NCBI GenBank assembly: GCA_963575745.1
Contig: CAUYUJ010016068.1
Location: 207,500 to 271,499, forward strand
Reading direction: 5' to 3'
Source: Prorocentrum cordatum
Lineage: Eukaryota > Sar > Dinophyceae > Prorocentrales > Prorocentraceae
Length of the DNA stretch: 64,000 nucleotides
Below, piece after piece: positions 10,401 to 21,244 of the stretch. Position numbers and translations under genes: made by a program. Position 1 is the first letter of the stretch, and each line of letters begins with the position of its first letter. The notes beneath the pieces were generated by a model, which searched no databases, was not told where the DNA came from, and saw nothing but the letters and a program-made list of their open reading frames with translations.

Positions 10401-10432
10401 CGACCCACCCTGCGACTGCACGGCCCGACTCC

Positions 10433-10675
10433 CTGAGGAGGAGGAGAAAGAGGAGGAGGGAGGAGGAGGAGGAGGAGGAGGAGGAGGAGGAGGAGGAGGA
10501 GGAGGAGGAGGAGAAAGAGGAGGAGGAGAAAGAGGAGGAGGAGGAGGAGGAGGAGGAAGGAGGAAGGAGGAGGAAGGAGGAGGAGGAGGAGAAAGACGAG
10601 GAGGAGGAGAAGGAAGGAGGAGGAGGAGGAGGAGGAGGAGGAGGAGGAGGAGAAAGAGGAGGAGGAGGACGAGGG
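10433..10675. repeat. GGA triplet array with GAAA interruptions
   Basis: GGA repeats interrupted by GAGAAAGAG phase breaks. The poly-Glu/Gly and poly-Ser/Pro open frames over it are artefacts. Confidence 0.85.
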
Positions 10676-10769
10676 ACACAGAAAACCTGAAGGCGCCCGC
10701 GCCGGCCTGGTCGGGGCCCTCTCGCCCAAGCAGCGACGAGCAGACGCCCCAGTGGCACCTGCCCCAGCA

Positions 10770-11174
10770 CCGCCGCCGTCGGCAGCGCGACCTTCGCCGT
10801 CGTCGCCGCCGTCGTTGTCGTCGTCGCCGCTGTCGCCGCCGCCGTCGTCGTCGCCGCCGTCGCTGTGGTCGCCACCGTCGCCGTCAGCGCCGTCGCTGTC
10901 GCCACCGTCGTCATCGCCGTCGTCAACTTCGTTTCCGTCGTCGTCGTCGTCGTCGTCGTTGTGGCCGCTTCGCTCGCTGCGTTTCTGACGAGACGAAGGC
11001 AGGAAGGGGGGACATCCGGGTGGGAACGTATCGGGGATCTCTGAGAGCTGGCGGATGTGGAGGATGCATCGGGCGCCGCGGCCGCTTCGCTGCGCTCCAG
11101 AACGTTCTAAGAGCAGACTGTAACGCTCTGGAACGATTGATCCTCCTCCTGAGCAAGCCTGACGTTATCCCCCT

Positions 11175-11205
<31 letters not shown>

Positions 11206-11270
11206 GCCGCCGCCGTCACCGTCTATCTCGTCTTCCTCCTCCTCCTCCTCCTCCTCCTCCTCATCGACAA
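10770..11270. repeat. CGTCGC/GTCGCC triplet-rich stretch
   Basis: Two imperfect (GTCGCC)n/(CGT)n tracts, about 10775-10975 and 11170-11215, plus a CTC tract at 11230-11265, separated by ordinary sequence. A 534-codon plus-strand frame runs across but is repeat-driven. Confidence 0.75.
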
Positions 11271-11536
11271 CATCGCTGTCGTCAAAATCGCCTTCGTCGC
11301 CAGACTAGCTTGGACGAGTCCCGGAGCTTTGCAGCTTTTTCGGAGGCTCCCAGGCTTTTGTGAAGAGTTGCTGGAAGTACTGGCTTCATCTCGTCCAACT
11401 CCTCCACCCCTCGTTTACATATCATCCTCCTCGTCCTCCTCATCTGACTGCACCTCCTTCTTGCTCCATCTCAGCCCCCCATTTTTCATGTCCTCCTCCC
11501 GCTCCTCCCCCTTCCTGGAGTACATAAAGCACCGTA

Positions 11537-12170
11537 ATCCCACCAGCCCTCTGGGCGTAGGTGGTTTAGAGCGTTTCCTCTTCCACCCCTCCCTCTTCCC
11601 CTTCGGGGAGGGGTTTACCCCTCCCCCTACCCCTTGGACGGGTTCGGTCGCGGGTAGTCAGAGCGCCCACAACGGCCTGGGCGAGGAAGCCCAAATCAGT
11701 GGTTTTACTAGGGTGTTGGCCTCATTTTGGCCTCTTGGGGGGGCAACGCTAGAATAGGCTCCCCTCTTCTTTGACCAATCTCCTCCAAGATGGTCCCAGG
11801 AAGCGCCCAGGAGGCCCCAAGAGGTCCAAAGATGGCCCCAAGATGGCCCCAAGAGGCCCCCAAGAGGCCCCCAGGAGGCCCCCAAGAGGAGGCATCCAAG
11901 AGACCTCCGGCTTTTTTGCTTGCCCTCCTCCTCCTGCTCCTCCTTCCTCCTCCTACTCATTTTCTTCCTCCTCCGCCTCCTCCTCCGCCTCCTCCTCCTC
12001 TTCATCCTAAGTATTCATCCTGCTCCTCCCCACTCCCTCATCCATCCATCCAGCCTCTTCCTTCTACTCCTCCCTTCTTCGCACGGTTCGGCCGTCCCCC
12101 TCTTTGCTCCCGCACTTCCCTGATCACCTCAACTCGCCTGGACATCGGTTCTGGATGGGCTGGTGGGGAT
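11537..12170. mobile_element. Family G element, copy 1 (TIR CCCACCAGCCC)
   Basis: Opens ATCCCACCAGCCCTCTGGGCG and closes GGGCTGGTGGGGAT, an inverted-repeat pair. It shares GGTGGTTTAGAGCG, CCTCTTCCACCCCTCC, CTTCGGGGAGGGGTTTACCC, a GTCAGAGCG block and CTCCTCCAAGATGG with the copy at 60.4 kb. A variable CTC/CCAGGAGGCC region fills the middle. About 634 bp; no coding domain. Confidence 0.75.
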
Positions 12171-12390
12171 ACGCTTTTGGTTAGCAGCCGCAGGCGAGAG
12201 CGCCGGCGGCGAGTAAGAATAACTGGTGGGGATACTTTTCTAGTCAGCGGCCGCGGGCGAGCGCACCAGCGGCGAGTCAGGTCCAAGGGTCCAAGCGGGC
12301 TACGCAGAGACTGATTAGACAGAGGCGACGCGCAAGGCAACAGCTACGCGGCAAGCAAATGGTGGGGATACGCGAAGCGTCTAGAATTGG
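12171..12390. repeat. Repeated GGTGGGGATAC motif sites
   Basis: The family G right-end motif GGTGGGGATACGCGAAGC or a truncated form occurs three times here (about 12162, 12212 and 12361). The last is followed by GTCTAGAATT, as at the other complete sites near 19.65 kb (minus) and 60.97 kb. These may be solo ends of decayed copies. Confidence 0.6.
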
Positions 12391-13531
12391 CGCGTCCTCT
12401 GCCAAGCCAGCACTCAAACACACAAACGCACACAGAACTGACTCATGTTTGAGCCACGCTGGCGAGCTGCGCGAGAAGTGGTACGACAGATGGAGTGGTC
12501 GGCACTCCCAGTTGCGCGATTTGGGAACCCTGATCCCATATCCCAATAATCTAAAAGTCTGACTTTTACTGTGACCACTCTCCGCTGACCTTCCGCCGGC
12601 GGAACCGCCGCAGCGGTACCTTTGACGGTTTCCGCTGGCCTTCTGCCGAAGGCGAGCATACGCTCAAGGCGGGGCCCTTTCTGGAGCGTCGCAGCACCTC
12701 AGTATGTGTGCGCGCAGGGAGAGAATGCTGACATACATGTTTTTTTGAGGCAACGGTACTCGGCTTCACGTGGGACTGACCGTTGGTGCACAACTGTCGG
12801 GGGCCGCGGTGATGCCGAACCGCAGCGCGCAAGCCGCTGCTGTCGCAGCGCATTCAATTATCTGGGGACCCCGGTGTGTCCGCACCGAAGGTCACGCCAG
12901 CGAAAAGTCACTGTTACATATCGCCGAGATATATTCATCAAGTCACCGTGCTTGATCATGATTGTCGACGGTCACGGGAAGGCTTTGGATGTCAACCAGG
13001 ACACGTAGAAAGCGAATACTGATTGGCACGATCGCGCAGGGTGTTTGCGTCATGGTTCAACTTACGCGGCCGATGCGTCCAAGCTACATACAAGGTCGAA
13101 AATGGATGCTAACAGGAAGTTGGAAACACACATGACTGCATCCACATGCGGAACACGCGGAGGCCGCTGGGAAAACATCTGGCCGCGCATGTATATCTCT
13201 CTCGCCCGGGCTGGCCGCGTCATGCGACCCGCTCCACAGCCCCTTCTGCGTCCAAACGACGCATCGCTTGGGGGAGCAACTTCTCCTCCCCCCCCGCTTC
13301 CACCGACCTTCCGCTGGCTTCCGCCCGTGGACCCGACGCCGCTCCACTTCGGCGGACTCCCGCCGCCCGTCCGCCGCCCTCCGCCGACGAGGAAACATGG
13401 CGACTTCCCGACCACTCGCGGGCGGGACCCCCTTTGGAACGCCCCGTGCGCAGCCGTCCTTCGGGGAGCGGCCCCGGCGCCTGCAGCGCCGCTGGCCGCG
13501 AGCCCCTGCAGCACCGCATTCGTGACTACCT
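12391..13531. other. Unassigned spacer
   Basis: No recognisable gene. A GC-rich interval at 13290-13520 produces long overlapping frames on both strands without domains. Confidence 0.3.
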
Positions 13532-13748
13532 ACCAGACCACCCCAGCCCAACCCGAAGACCCCAATCTCGGGTTGGGGGCGGGGAAACGGGTTCCACAGG
13601 TGTTTTTTTCAGTGTCCCCCGACCCCCCCCCCCCCCACACACTGGAAATGGAGGGCAGATGGAGGCCTTCGGGTCGGGTTGGGGTGGTTTTGGTGGGTGG
13701 TGAGCGTCTGCGGCGCAGCTGGCCGCGAGCTCCTGCCGCACCGCATTG
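13479..13748. mobile_element. Family H inverted-repeat element between duplicated flanks
   Basis: The core 13532-13694 has inverted termini of about 32 bp (ACCAGACCACCCCAGCCC at left; complement of the right end ACCAAAACCACCCCAACCC). An almost identical sequence, GCTGGCCGCGAGCYCCTG...CACCGCATT, lies on both sides (about 13488-13520 and 13716-13748). The element therefore sits inside a local duplication. Confidence 0.65.
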
Positions 13749-13966
13749 GGCACGCGCGGGGCCCGAGTGCACCGCGGCCCCCCCGCGCGCCCCGCCCGCG
13801 GCGGCGGTGGCGCGGGGCGCTCGCCGCGCGGCCGAGGCGCGGCGGGCGCCCCCTGCGCTTCGCGCCCTAATTGGCGGGCCGCGGCAGCGCGCACCGTCGG
13901 GGACGGGCCTCTGTGCTCGGAGGTCATGGTGGACCTGGACGCGTGAAAACAAGCGTTTCGCTCAAC

Positions 13967-14134
13967 TGAAGGGGAACTGGAACACACAAATCAATACACA
14001 CACAAGTAAACCGATTCCCCATACCTTCCCAGATGTTCTGGATTTTTTTGCCTCCCCGCCCAATTCCCATAGTTTCCCATCTTTTCCTGGCACTCGACGA
14101 TTGATTGTGTCTGTGTGTTTCTCTCCCTCCTGAT
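13967..14134. mobile_element. Family D short interspersed element, copy 5
   Basis: Left TGAAGGGGAACTGG, right CTCTCCCTCCTGAT. CAAC is found directly outside both ends. Contains the standard ACACACAAATCAATACACAC and TTGATTGTGTCTGTGTG blocks. Confidence 0.75.
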
Positions 14135-14236
14135 CAACACACACCCCTCCCAGGACATCCCCCCCGGGCCCGCCCGCAGCCCGGCGGGTCCCGAAAGTCC
14201 GGGCATGCTGTTTTGTTGTTTGTTGTTTTGCTGTTT

Positions 14237-14305
14237 CTATCTCTCTCTCTCTCTCTCGTCTTCTCGTTTCCATCTCTCTCTTTCTCTCTCTCTCTCTCTC
14301 GTTTT
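14237..14305. repeat. CT dinucleotide-rich tract
   Basis: Two CTCTCT runs separated by GTCTTCTCGTTTCCA. Another CT run lies at about 15008-15034. Confidence 0.85.
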
Positions 14306-14317
14306 TTCCCGGCGGGG

Positions 14318-14575
14318 CAGGCGATGCATTTCAGCCCGCCCTCAGGCGCAACCGCAAACTACTGCAACCATGCGACGCATTTCAACCCGCCCGCGGGCGC
14401 ATCCGCAACCCCAAACAAGCAACACAGTTCAACCCGCCCGCGGGCGCAACGGCAACCGCAACCGCAACCGCAACAATGGGACACATTTCAAGCCACCCGC
14501 AGGCGCAACCGCAACCGCAACCGCAAACAGGCGACACATTACAACCTGCCCGCGGGCGCAACAGCCCAAGCAGAG
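14318..14575. repeat. Minisatellite of about 50-60 bp (CAACCCGCCCGCGGGCGCAA)
   Basis: Five imperfect copies of GCGACRCATTTCAACCCGCC then CGCGGGCGCAACCGCAACCG. The CGCCCGCGGGCG core is self-complementary. Confidence 0.75.
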
Positions 14576-15570
14576 GTGCAGGGACACGAGGACGAGGGAG
14601 GAGGAGGAGGAGGAGGAGGTCGAGGAGGAGGAGCACGAAAATCAACATGAGGAAGAGAGGGAGCAGGGAGAGAGGGATGGGCAGGACGACGAGGAGAAGA
14701 GGGATGCAAGGGTGGTCGTGTGTCAGGGGTTTGCAGGAGCAGGCGCCGGAGGAGGAGGAAACCCGATGGCACGATAGGAAGATTGAGGGCCTGGACGTGC
14801 ACAAGGAGGAGGCGGAGGCCGATGAGAAAGACGAGGAGCTCCAAGCCTCTGTCTGCGATGCGCGAATTGTCCAAGCTCAACTCAAGCCAGACAAGCCATC
14901 AACATACAGTACAGGTCGAAAGCGCACAAGAGGAAAAACAGCAGATCGCACATGCTCCCACCGACGCGCCCCACCTAGTCGAAGCACCGGTCGCCAACTC
15001 TCGTGATGCTCTCTCTCTCTCTCTCTCTCTCTCGGGCAGCTAAGCATCCAATGGACCTTGCTCGCAAGCTTCTGGATCTTCGCAATGCCAGGAACGAAAT
15101 GCTGGACTCTCTGCCCAGATCGGCAGGACGGCTCCTCGCTGTGCTTGACACGTTTGGTCTGGATCGCGTATGGATCGTGTGTGGTCACATTTGGGCTGAA
15201 GAGAAATACGCAGATGAACATAGGAAGAGCGCCGAGGCCCCAGTGAAGGCTACGCGTAAAAGCGCACGCATATGCTTCTATCGCTGCGGTGATGAAGGTT
15301 CCAACGTAACGACCGCCGGACGTCTGGCACCTGCGATACAATGGGATGGCAATCGCGCACTTTAGTGTCTCGCTTCCTGACCTCTTCCCGCTCACCATTC
15401 AGCCTCCGCCTCCTCACTGCCAGCTTCTCTGATCATATCTGGTCCTCTTCCGTCACCCAAGCCAGCAAATTCGCGGGCGGGCCAGAAGCGTGCTCAAGAC
15501 TGCGGCTGCAGTTCGCTCGCGCGTGGCTGAGGGTCCCCAGACGAGAAGTACCCGGCGAAATACCGAGGAA
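14576..15570. other. Unassigned region
   Basis: Contains a GGA tract (14598-14635) and a CT run (15008-15034). The frame at 15003-15365 (120 codons) has no recognisable motif. Confidence 0.3.
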
Positions 15571-15571
15571 G

Positions 15572-16005
15572 GAGGAGAAGGAGGAAAGAGGAGGAGGAGG
15601 AGGAGGAGGAGGAGGAGGAGGAGGAGGAGGAGGAGGAGGAGGAGGAGGGAGGGATGCGGAAACCCCTGGGAGCGGCCCTCAGTGCTTCCAGAACGCCCCG
15701 GGAGCGCCGCCAGCAGGCGCAAAGCAGATGGCAGGCCCCGCGGCTCCAGGCCGAGAGCGCGCCAAGATGGCGAGATGTGACTCCAGGAGGGTCCCAGAGG
15801 GGCCCCAGACGGCAGGGCTCCAGGAGGACCCCAAGAGGGCCCCGAGAGGCAGAAATCGCAGACGTTGCAGAAATCGAGGAACCCGAGAGCCCGGGGAACC
15901 AGGCGAACCCGAGGAACTGGGGGACCCCGAGGAACCCGGGGACCCCGAGGAACCCAGGACATCGAGGAACCCGGGGAACATACGAGGAACGGGCAAAGTA
16001 CCACC
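15572..16005. repeat. GGA array then CCCGAGGAACC-type short repeat
   Basis: A pure GGA block (15590-15650) is followed by ordinary GC-rich sequence and then a degenerate GGACCCCGAGGAACCCGGG repeat at 15880-15985. A related GAACCCGAGGAGC pattern recurs at 26.2-26.5 kb. Confidence 0.7.
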
Positions 16006-16209
16006 CGAGGTACCAACCTTTCACTAAGTACGAACCCCTTGCCAGCCTAATTGGTGAACAAATTATCCCCGCAAAGCAAGCTAACAGCGATGTGTAGGAG
16101 CATATCTGGAAGCATTCCCGTTAAGATTCAGATGAGAATCCTGTTGTAGAATTCTGCTGTTCTCGCAGTCGTAGTCGCATTCGCGATGGCAGTCGCAGTG
16201 GCAACGGCA

Positions 16210-17620
16210 GTCGCAGTCACAGACTCAGCCTCATGCCTCAGCCTCAGCCTCAGCCTCAGCCTGCCTCAGCCCTCAGCCTCAGCCTGCTTCAGCCTCAACA
16301 TCAGTCTGCCTTCAGCCTCGGCCTCAGCCTCAGCCTGCCTCAGCCTCAGCCTGCATCAGCCTCAGCCTCAGCCTCAGCCTGCCTCAGCATCAGCCTGCCT
16401 CAGCCTCAGCCTCAGCCTCAGCTTGCCTCTGCCTCAGCCTCAGTCTGCTTCAGCCTCAGCCTCAGTCTGCCGTCGGCCTCGGCCTCAGCCTGCCTCAGCC
16501 TCAGCCTGCATCAGCCTCAGCCTCAGCCTCAGCCTGCCTCAGCATCAGCCTGCCTCAGCCTCAGCCTCAGCCTCAGCCTGCCTCAGCCTCAGCCTCAGCC
16601 TGCTTCAGCCTCAGCCTCAGTCTGCCTTCAGCCTCGGCCTCAGCCTCAGCCTGCCTCAGCCTCAGCCTGCATCAGCCTCAGCCTCAGCCTCAGCCTGCCT
16701 CAGCATCAGCCTGCCTCAGCCTCAGCCTCAGCCTGCCTCAGCCAGCCTCAGCCTCAGCCTCAGCCTGCCTCAGCCTCAGCCTGCCTCAGCCTCAGCCTCA
16801 GCCTCAGCCTGCCTCAGCCTCAGCCTGCCTCAGCCTCAGCCTGCCAGCCTCAGCCTCAGCCTGCTTCAGCCTCAGCCTCAGTCTGCCTTCAGCCTCGGCC
16901 TCAGCCTCAGCCTGCCTCAGCCTCAGCCTGCATCAGCCTCAGCCTCAGCCTCAGCCTGCCTCAGCATCAGCCTGCCTCAGCCTCAGCCTCAGCCTGCCTC
17001 AGCCTCAGCCTCAGCCTCAGCCTCAGCCTCCTGCCTTCAGCCTCAGCCTCAGTCTGCTCTTCAGCCTCGGCCTCAGCCTCAGCCTGCCTCAGCCTCAGCC
17101 TGCATCAGCCTCAGCCTCAGCCTCAGCCTGCCTTCAGCCTCAGCCTCAGCCTCAGCCTCAGCCTCAGCCTCAGCCTCAGCCTGCCTCAGCCTCAGCCTCA
17201 GCCTGCTTCAGCCTCAGCCTCAGTCTGCCTTCAGCCTCGGCCTCAGCCTCAGCCTGCCTCAGCCTCAGCCTGCATCAGCCTCAGCCTCAGCCTCAGCCTG
17301 CCTCAGCATCAGCCTGCCTCAGCCTCAGCCTCAGCCTGCCTCAGCCTCAGCCTCAGCCTCAGCCTGCTTCAGCCTCAGCCTCAGTCTGCCTTCAGCCTCG
17401 GCCTCAGCCTCAGCCTGCCTCAGCCTCAGCCTGCATCAGCCTCAGCCTCAGCCTCAGCCTGCCTCAGCATCAGCCTGCCTCAGCCTCAGCCTCAGCCTGC
17501 CTCAGCCTCAGCCTCAGCCTGCTTCAGCCTCAGCCTCAGTCTGCCTTCAGCCTCGGCCTCAGCCTCAGCCTGCCTCAGCCTCAGCCTGCCTCAGCCTCAG
17601 CATCAGCCTGCCTCAGCGTT
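16210..17620. repeat. CAGCCT hexamer array with higher-order structure
   Basis: About 1.4 kb of CAGCCT with CAGCCTGC variants. A marker, CAGTCTGCCTTCAGCCTCGG, recurs at about 16303, 16462, 16617, 16877, 17049, 17219, 17381 and 17537. The spacing is 155-172 bp with one gap of about 260, so whole blocks of hexamers have been duplicated. Two forward frames of over 630 codons (Ser/Gln/Pro/Ala/Leu only) run through it and are repeat artefacts. Confidence 0.95.
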
Positions 17621-18087
17621 CAAAATGTGGCCCGGGCATGGAGTTCTGGGAACTCGAAGAGCACGAAGTGGCCTACAGTTGGCTCCGGGCATTCAAAATC
17701 ATGCCCAGGAATGGAATTCTGGAAACTCGGAAACCACGAAGTGGCCTACAGTTGGCTCCGGGCATCCAAAATGTGGCCCGGGAATGGAGTTCTGGGAACT
17801 CGAAGAGCACGAAGTGGCCTACAGTTGGCTCCGGGCACCCAAAATGTGGCCCGGGAATGGAGTTCTGGGAACTCGAACACCACGAAGTGGCCTACAGTTG
17901 GCTCCGGGCATCCAAAATGTGGCCCGGGAATGGAGTTCTGGGAACTCGAAGACCACGAAGTGGCCTACAGTTGGCTCCGGGCATACAAAATGTACGCCGG
18001 AAATGGAGTTCTGGGAACTCGAACACCACGAAGTGGCCTACAGTTGGCTCCGGGCATCCACAATGTACGCCGGGAATAGAGTTCTAG
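17621..18087. repeat. 73-bp tandem repeat, about 6.4 copies, open in three frames
   Basis: Copies start at 17621, 17694, 17767, 17840, 17913, 17986 and 18059, exactly 73 bp apart. Each reads CAAAATGTGGCCCGGGAATG, GGAGTTCTGGGAACTCGAA, CACGAAGTGGCCTACAG and TTGGCTCCGGGCAT. Because 73 is one more than a multiple of three, each frame rotates through all three readings, and all three lack stops. This gives a repeating product with WPTVGSGHPKCGPGMEFWEL-type units. No start signal or domain supports translation. Confidence 0.95.
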
Positions 18088-19645
18088 CAGCGCCAAGAGC
18101 GATTTTGCGAGGATGTCCCAGGCGATTTGGGCTTCGACGGCAGCCGCCCCGGGTCCCGCCCCGACCCCCCTGAGGAGTCATGATGCTCTCTTTTGACACT
18201 ACTAGAAACCTATCAGTCTTCGCTGTTAGGTAAAATCCCTCTGTACCTTCTGTCGTCCGTCATTCGTCGTCCGTCGTCCGTCGTCGTCGCCGTCGCTAAT
18301 GTCGCCGTCGTCATCGTTGTCGGCCGAGCTGGACGGTGTGGTTTCTTCGACGGCGATTCTTCAGAGGCGACGTGCTTCCATCGTAGTCAGAAAGCGGGAG
18401 TGGGGGTCAAGGTGGCGTCCCCGCTCTTCTTGCGTTGGGGTCCCTTCGATCTGATCCGACTCGGTTAAAATTGTTCCGATTCGATTCCGATCTGGCTTGC
18501 GGTCTCCAAATGCCGAGCCTATGCAGCGATCGCCGATTTTAATGCCGATTCCAAAAGATTCGACTCAGTTCCGACTTCGTTCTGGCTTCGCGATTTGATA
18601 CTGGTCCTAACTGCTCAGGGGGCGCAGCGATTTCTTGATATAGTCGAGTTCCCCAGTCGCACAATGTAGAGGTCAACGAACGTTCCCCCCGCGCGCCCCA
18701 CGATCGGAAATCTCAAAACGTATCGCCCGTTTTGCGCGTGGATGCTGTTCAACACGATTTTGTATTTTGTGCCAGCCTGCATCAACCAGACAGTTTCTTA
18801 TATTCTAAGCTGTACATCGGGTGTGGCTAACCAATTACCCTGTACAAGCGAATTTTCCTGGAGCGGCAGATTTTGGCGTGCGGCCAATACCAGGACAAAT
18901 TCTTGAAAATTTGCTGGGCCTCACCGATGATCCTGGTGACAGGGGGACATGGCAGCTGAGGACACCGTCTCATTTCTTTTGCCTTTGCCAGGAGTGTGGA
19001 CGGGAGGTAGCTAGGGCTTCAGGGCTCGCATTATATGTCCTCGAGTTCACGAGGGACCCAGGGGGTCCCGCTGACTGTCCTCGCAGAGACACTCCCTCAG
19101 AGGCAGGGTGCGCAGGGGCAGAGCTGGCCTCTCACCACTAGTTGCGTGAATGTTGTTGCCGGGCCTGTCTGTGTTCCGTGGGGTATCCATTGCGTTACTT
19201 TTTACTAGCGCCGTTTCGAAACGGTGAGCACTTTCCAGGCCCAACAGGCGCCAGAGGGAGCAGTGCACTGAACAGAGAAAACACACATTGTCATCTCCAA
19301 GAGATGTCAGTGGTTTTTTAGGGGGGTCGGCGTTTCTGGAATACCCAAATGAAAGGGGCGCAGGATGTTTTGGGGGGCTTCGCGTTCCCCCCCACCCGGC
19401 ATGACTGGGGAGTAAGACTCAGAGAAAAGAACCCCCGACAAGCGTCGCAGACCCTGCATAATTGCCGCTTGCGCCAGGCCCAAAGTATGCCGGTGCTCCC
19501 TGGAGATCCCGCCTCGTGTTTGCGACGAGCGACGACTGCACGAAGCGACAGCCAGGCCCCAAGGGTGCCAGTGATCCTGGGGATCTCGACTCGCGGTCTG
19601 GGGTGGGGGTCGCTCGAAGCATAAAAGAGTTCCTGAACTTCTAAA
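18088..19645. other. Unassigned region
   Basis: A short CGTC-rich tract lies at 18255-18325. Otherwise no gene or repeat was recognised. Confidence 0.35.
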
Positions 19646-20135
19646 CGCTTCGCGTATCCCCACCAGCCAGTCCAGAAATGAGTCCCAGGGGAGTGGAGGT
19701 GATGAGGGAAGCGGGGGAGCATGAAGAAAAACAAAGGGCGGGGTAAGCCGCCGTATACCCCAAGAGGGGGAGGATGTAGGAGGAGTCGTCGTCGTCGGAG
19801 TAGGAGGAGGAAGAGGAGGAGCAGGAGGAGGAGCAGGATGAGCAGGGGGAGGAGGAGGAGGAGGAGGAGGAGGAGGAGGAGGAGGAAAATGAGGAGGAGG
19901 AGATGGAGGAGGGCGAGAACGTGGAGGACGAGAAGGATGAGAAGGAGAAGGAGAATGAGGAGGAGAGAAGGAGAAGGAGGAAGAGGAGGAGGAGGCGGAG
20001 GAGGAGAGAGGAGAGGCAGGAGGAGGAGAAGGAGGAGGGAGGGAGGAGGAGGAGGAGGAGGAGGAGGAGGAGGAGGAGGAGGAGGAGGAGGAGGAGGAGG
20101 AGGAGGGAGGAGGAGGAGGAGAGGGGGGGGGAGAG
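19646..20135 (-). mobile_element. Family G element, reverse-oriented partial copy with GGA array
   Basis: Starts GCTTCGCGTATCCCCACCAG, the complement of the family G right end. It then matches the complement of 12080-12170 through TCCAGAA, GGAGGTGATGAGGGAAGC and GGGGGAGCA. It runs into GGA/GGAGAA triplets (19795-20130), where copy 1 has CTC. I could not find the opposite terminus. Confidence 0.55.
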
Positions 20136-21240
20136 GGCCACTCAGGGAGGGGGCCGCGCCGTCTGGAAGGCCCCCCCCCTCAGCCTTCGGGGGGGCGATG
20201 CGAAAAACCAGGGCCGGAGCCCCAGCCACCCCGCCCCGCTCCTGGTTCCAGAGGCGGGCTGCGCGCGCGCGACTGCTGTGGAGCCGCGGTGCGGAATTGA
20301 TCGCCGCCGAGGTTCGAGCCGCACGAAGAGATGGCTTTTCAGGAGCATCTCGCGGAGAGCGGTTCGGATCCCGACGCGCCAAGCATGGCCGGCCACGCGC
20401 AATGGCACGTCGGGCTCGCACGTTGCGCGCCGCCTTCTCTCTCGCATAGGGCGGGAAGGCATGCCCACGCCGTGCGGCCACGCTTTGCGCTCGCTTTCGT
20501 TGGGTGCGATGCGCCCGCCAGGTGCGATGCGCCCGCCATGGTGCGATGCGAACGTCCAGCCGCCCGCGGCCTTGGCGCGAGGCGGCGGAGCAGCGCGGTG
20601 CAGGGCAGCGGTCGTTCCTCACGGGAGCCCGCGGGGCCTGCCTCCTCATCCCTTCTGCTCCACCCCCCTGTTCATTCACCTGGTCCGCTTCCGTCTCCCT
20701 CCCCCTCTGGCTCCTCCTCCTCCTCCTCCTCCTCCTCCTCCTCCTCCTCCTCCTCCTCCTCCTCGTATCCGTCATGTTCCTCCTCCACTTCTTCATCCTC
20801 CTACCCAGTCCAATTTTTTGCAGTCGTCGTCGTCGTCCTCCATTCCTTCGGATCAACCCCGTCCCTCCCCCCCCGTCTTGCCGCCCGCGGGCTTAGAGAA
20901 GTGCGGCACGCCGTGCGCCGAGAACGTTGGGCGTCAGACCCGACGACGGTGGGGCCAGGCTGACCCGTGACTTACTTGACGACGGCTAGCAATCAGCGCG
21001 CGAGTCCCGCAGGAAGCGGGGCCTGGACGTGCTCGCCGTCTTCTTGGCACTGGGCCCCCGCTAGGCCCCGGGACCTCCCCAGAGCGTCCCTACATGATGA
21101 TGTGGCGATGCGGTATCAACCCCAAGAAGCTATCAGTATTGAAGATCCCCCCGGGGTTATCCGCAGCAATGCGCCGTTATGAATTGAATCCTGGGAGGGG
21201 CATTTTTGCCGAGCGATATCTTTCGCACCGCGCGAACCTA
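20136..21240. other. Unassigned region with CTC tract
   Basis: GC-rich sequence without a recognised gene. Contains a CTC array at about 20714-20765. A short duplication (GCGATGCGCCCGCCAGGT, twice) occurs at 20505-20540. Confidence 0.4.
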
Positions 21241-21244
21241 CCCA

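Noticed and set aside
10153-11757. 534-codon plus-strand frame
   Set aside because: Built from G-rich, GGA and CGT/CGC repeats; the remaining stretches show no domain.
14237-14305. Polypyrimidine tract as splice acceptor
   Set aside because: A CT microsatellite with no neighbouring exon that I can identify.
16186-18173. Two overlapping 633- and 646-codon open frames
   Set aside because: They read only the CAGCCT hexamer and 73-bp repeats; two frames are equally open, so length is a repeat effect.
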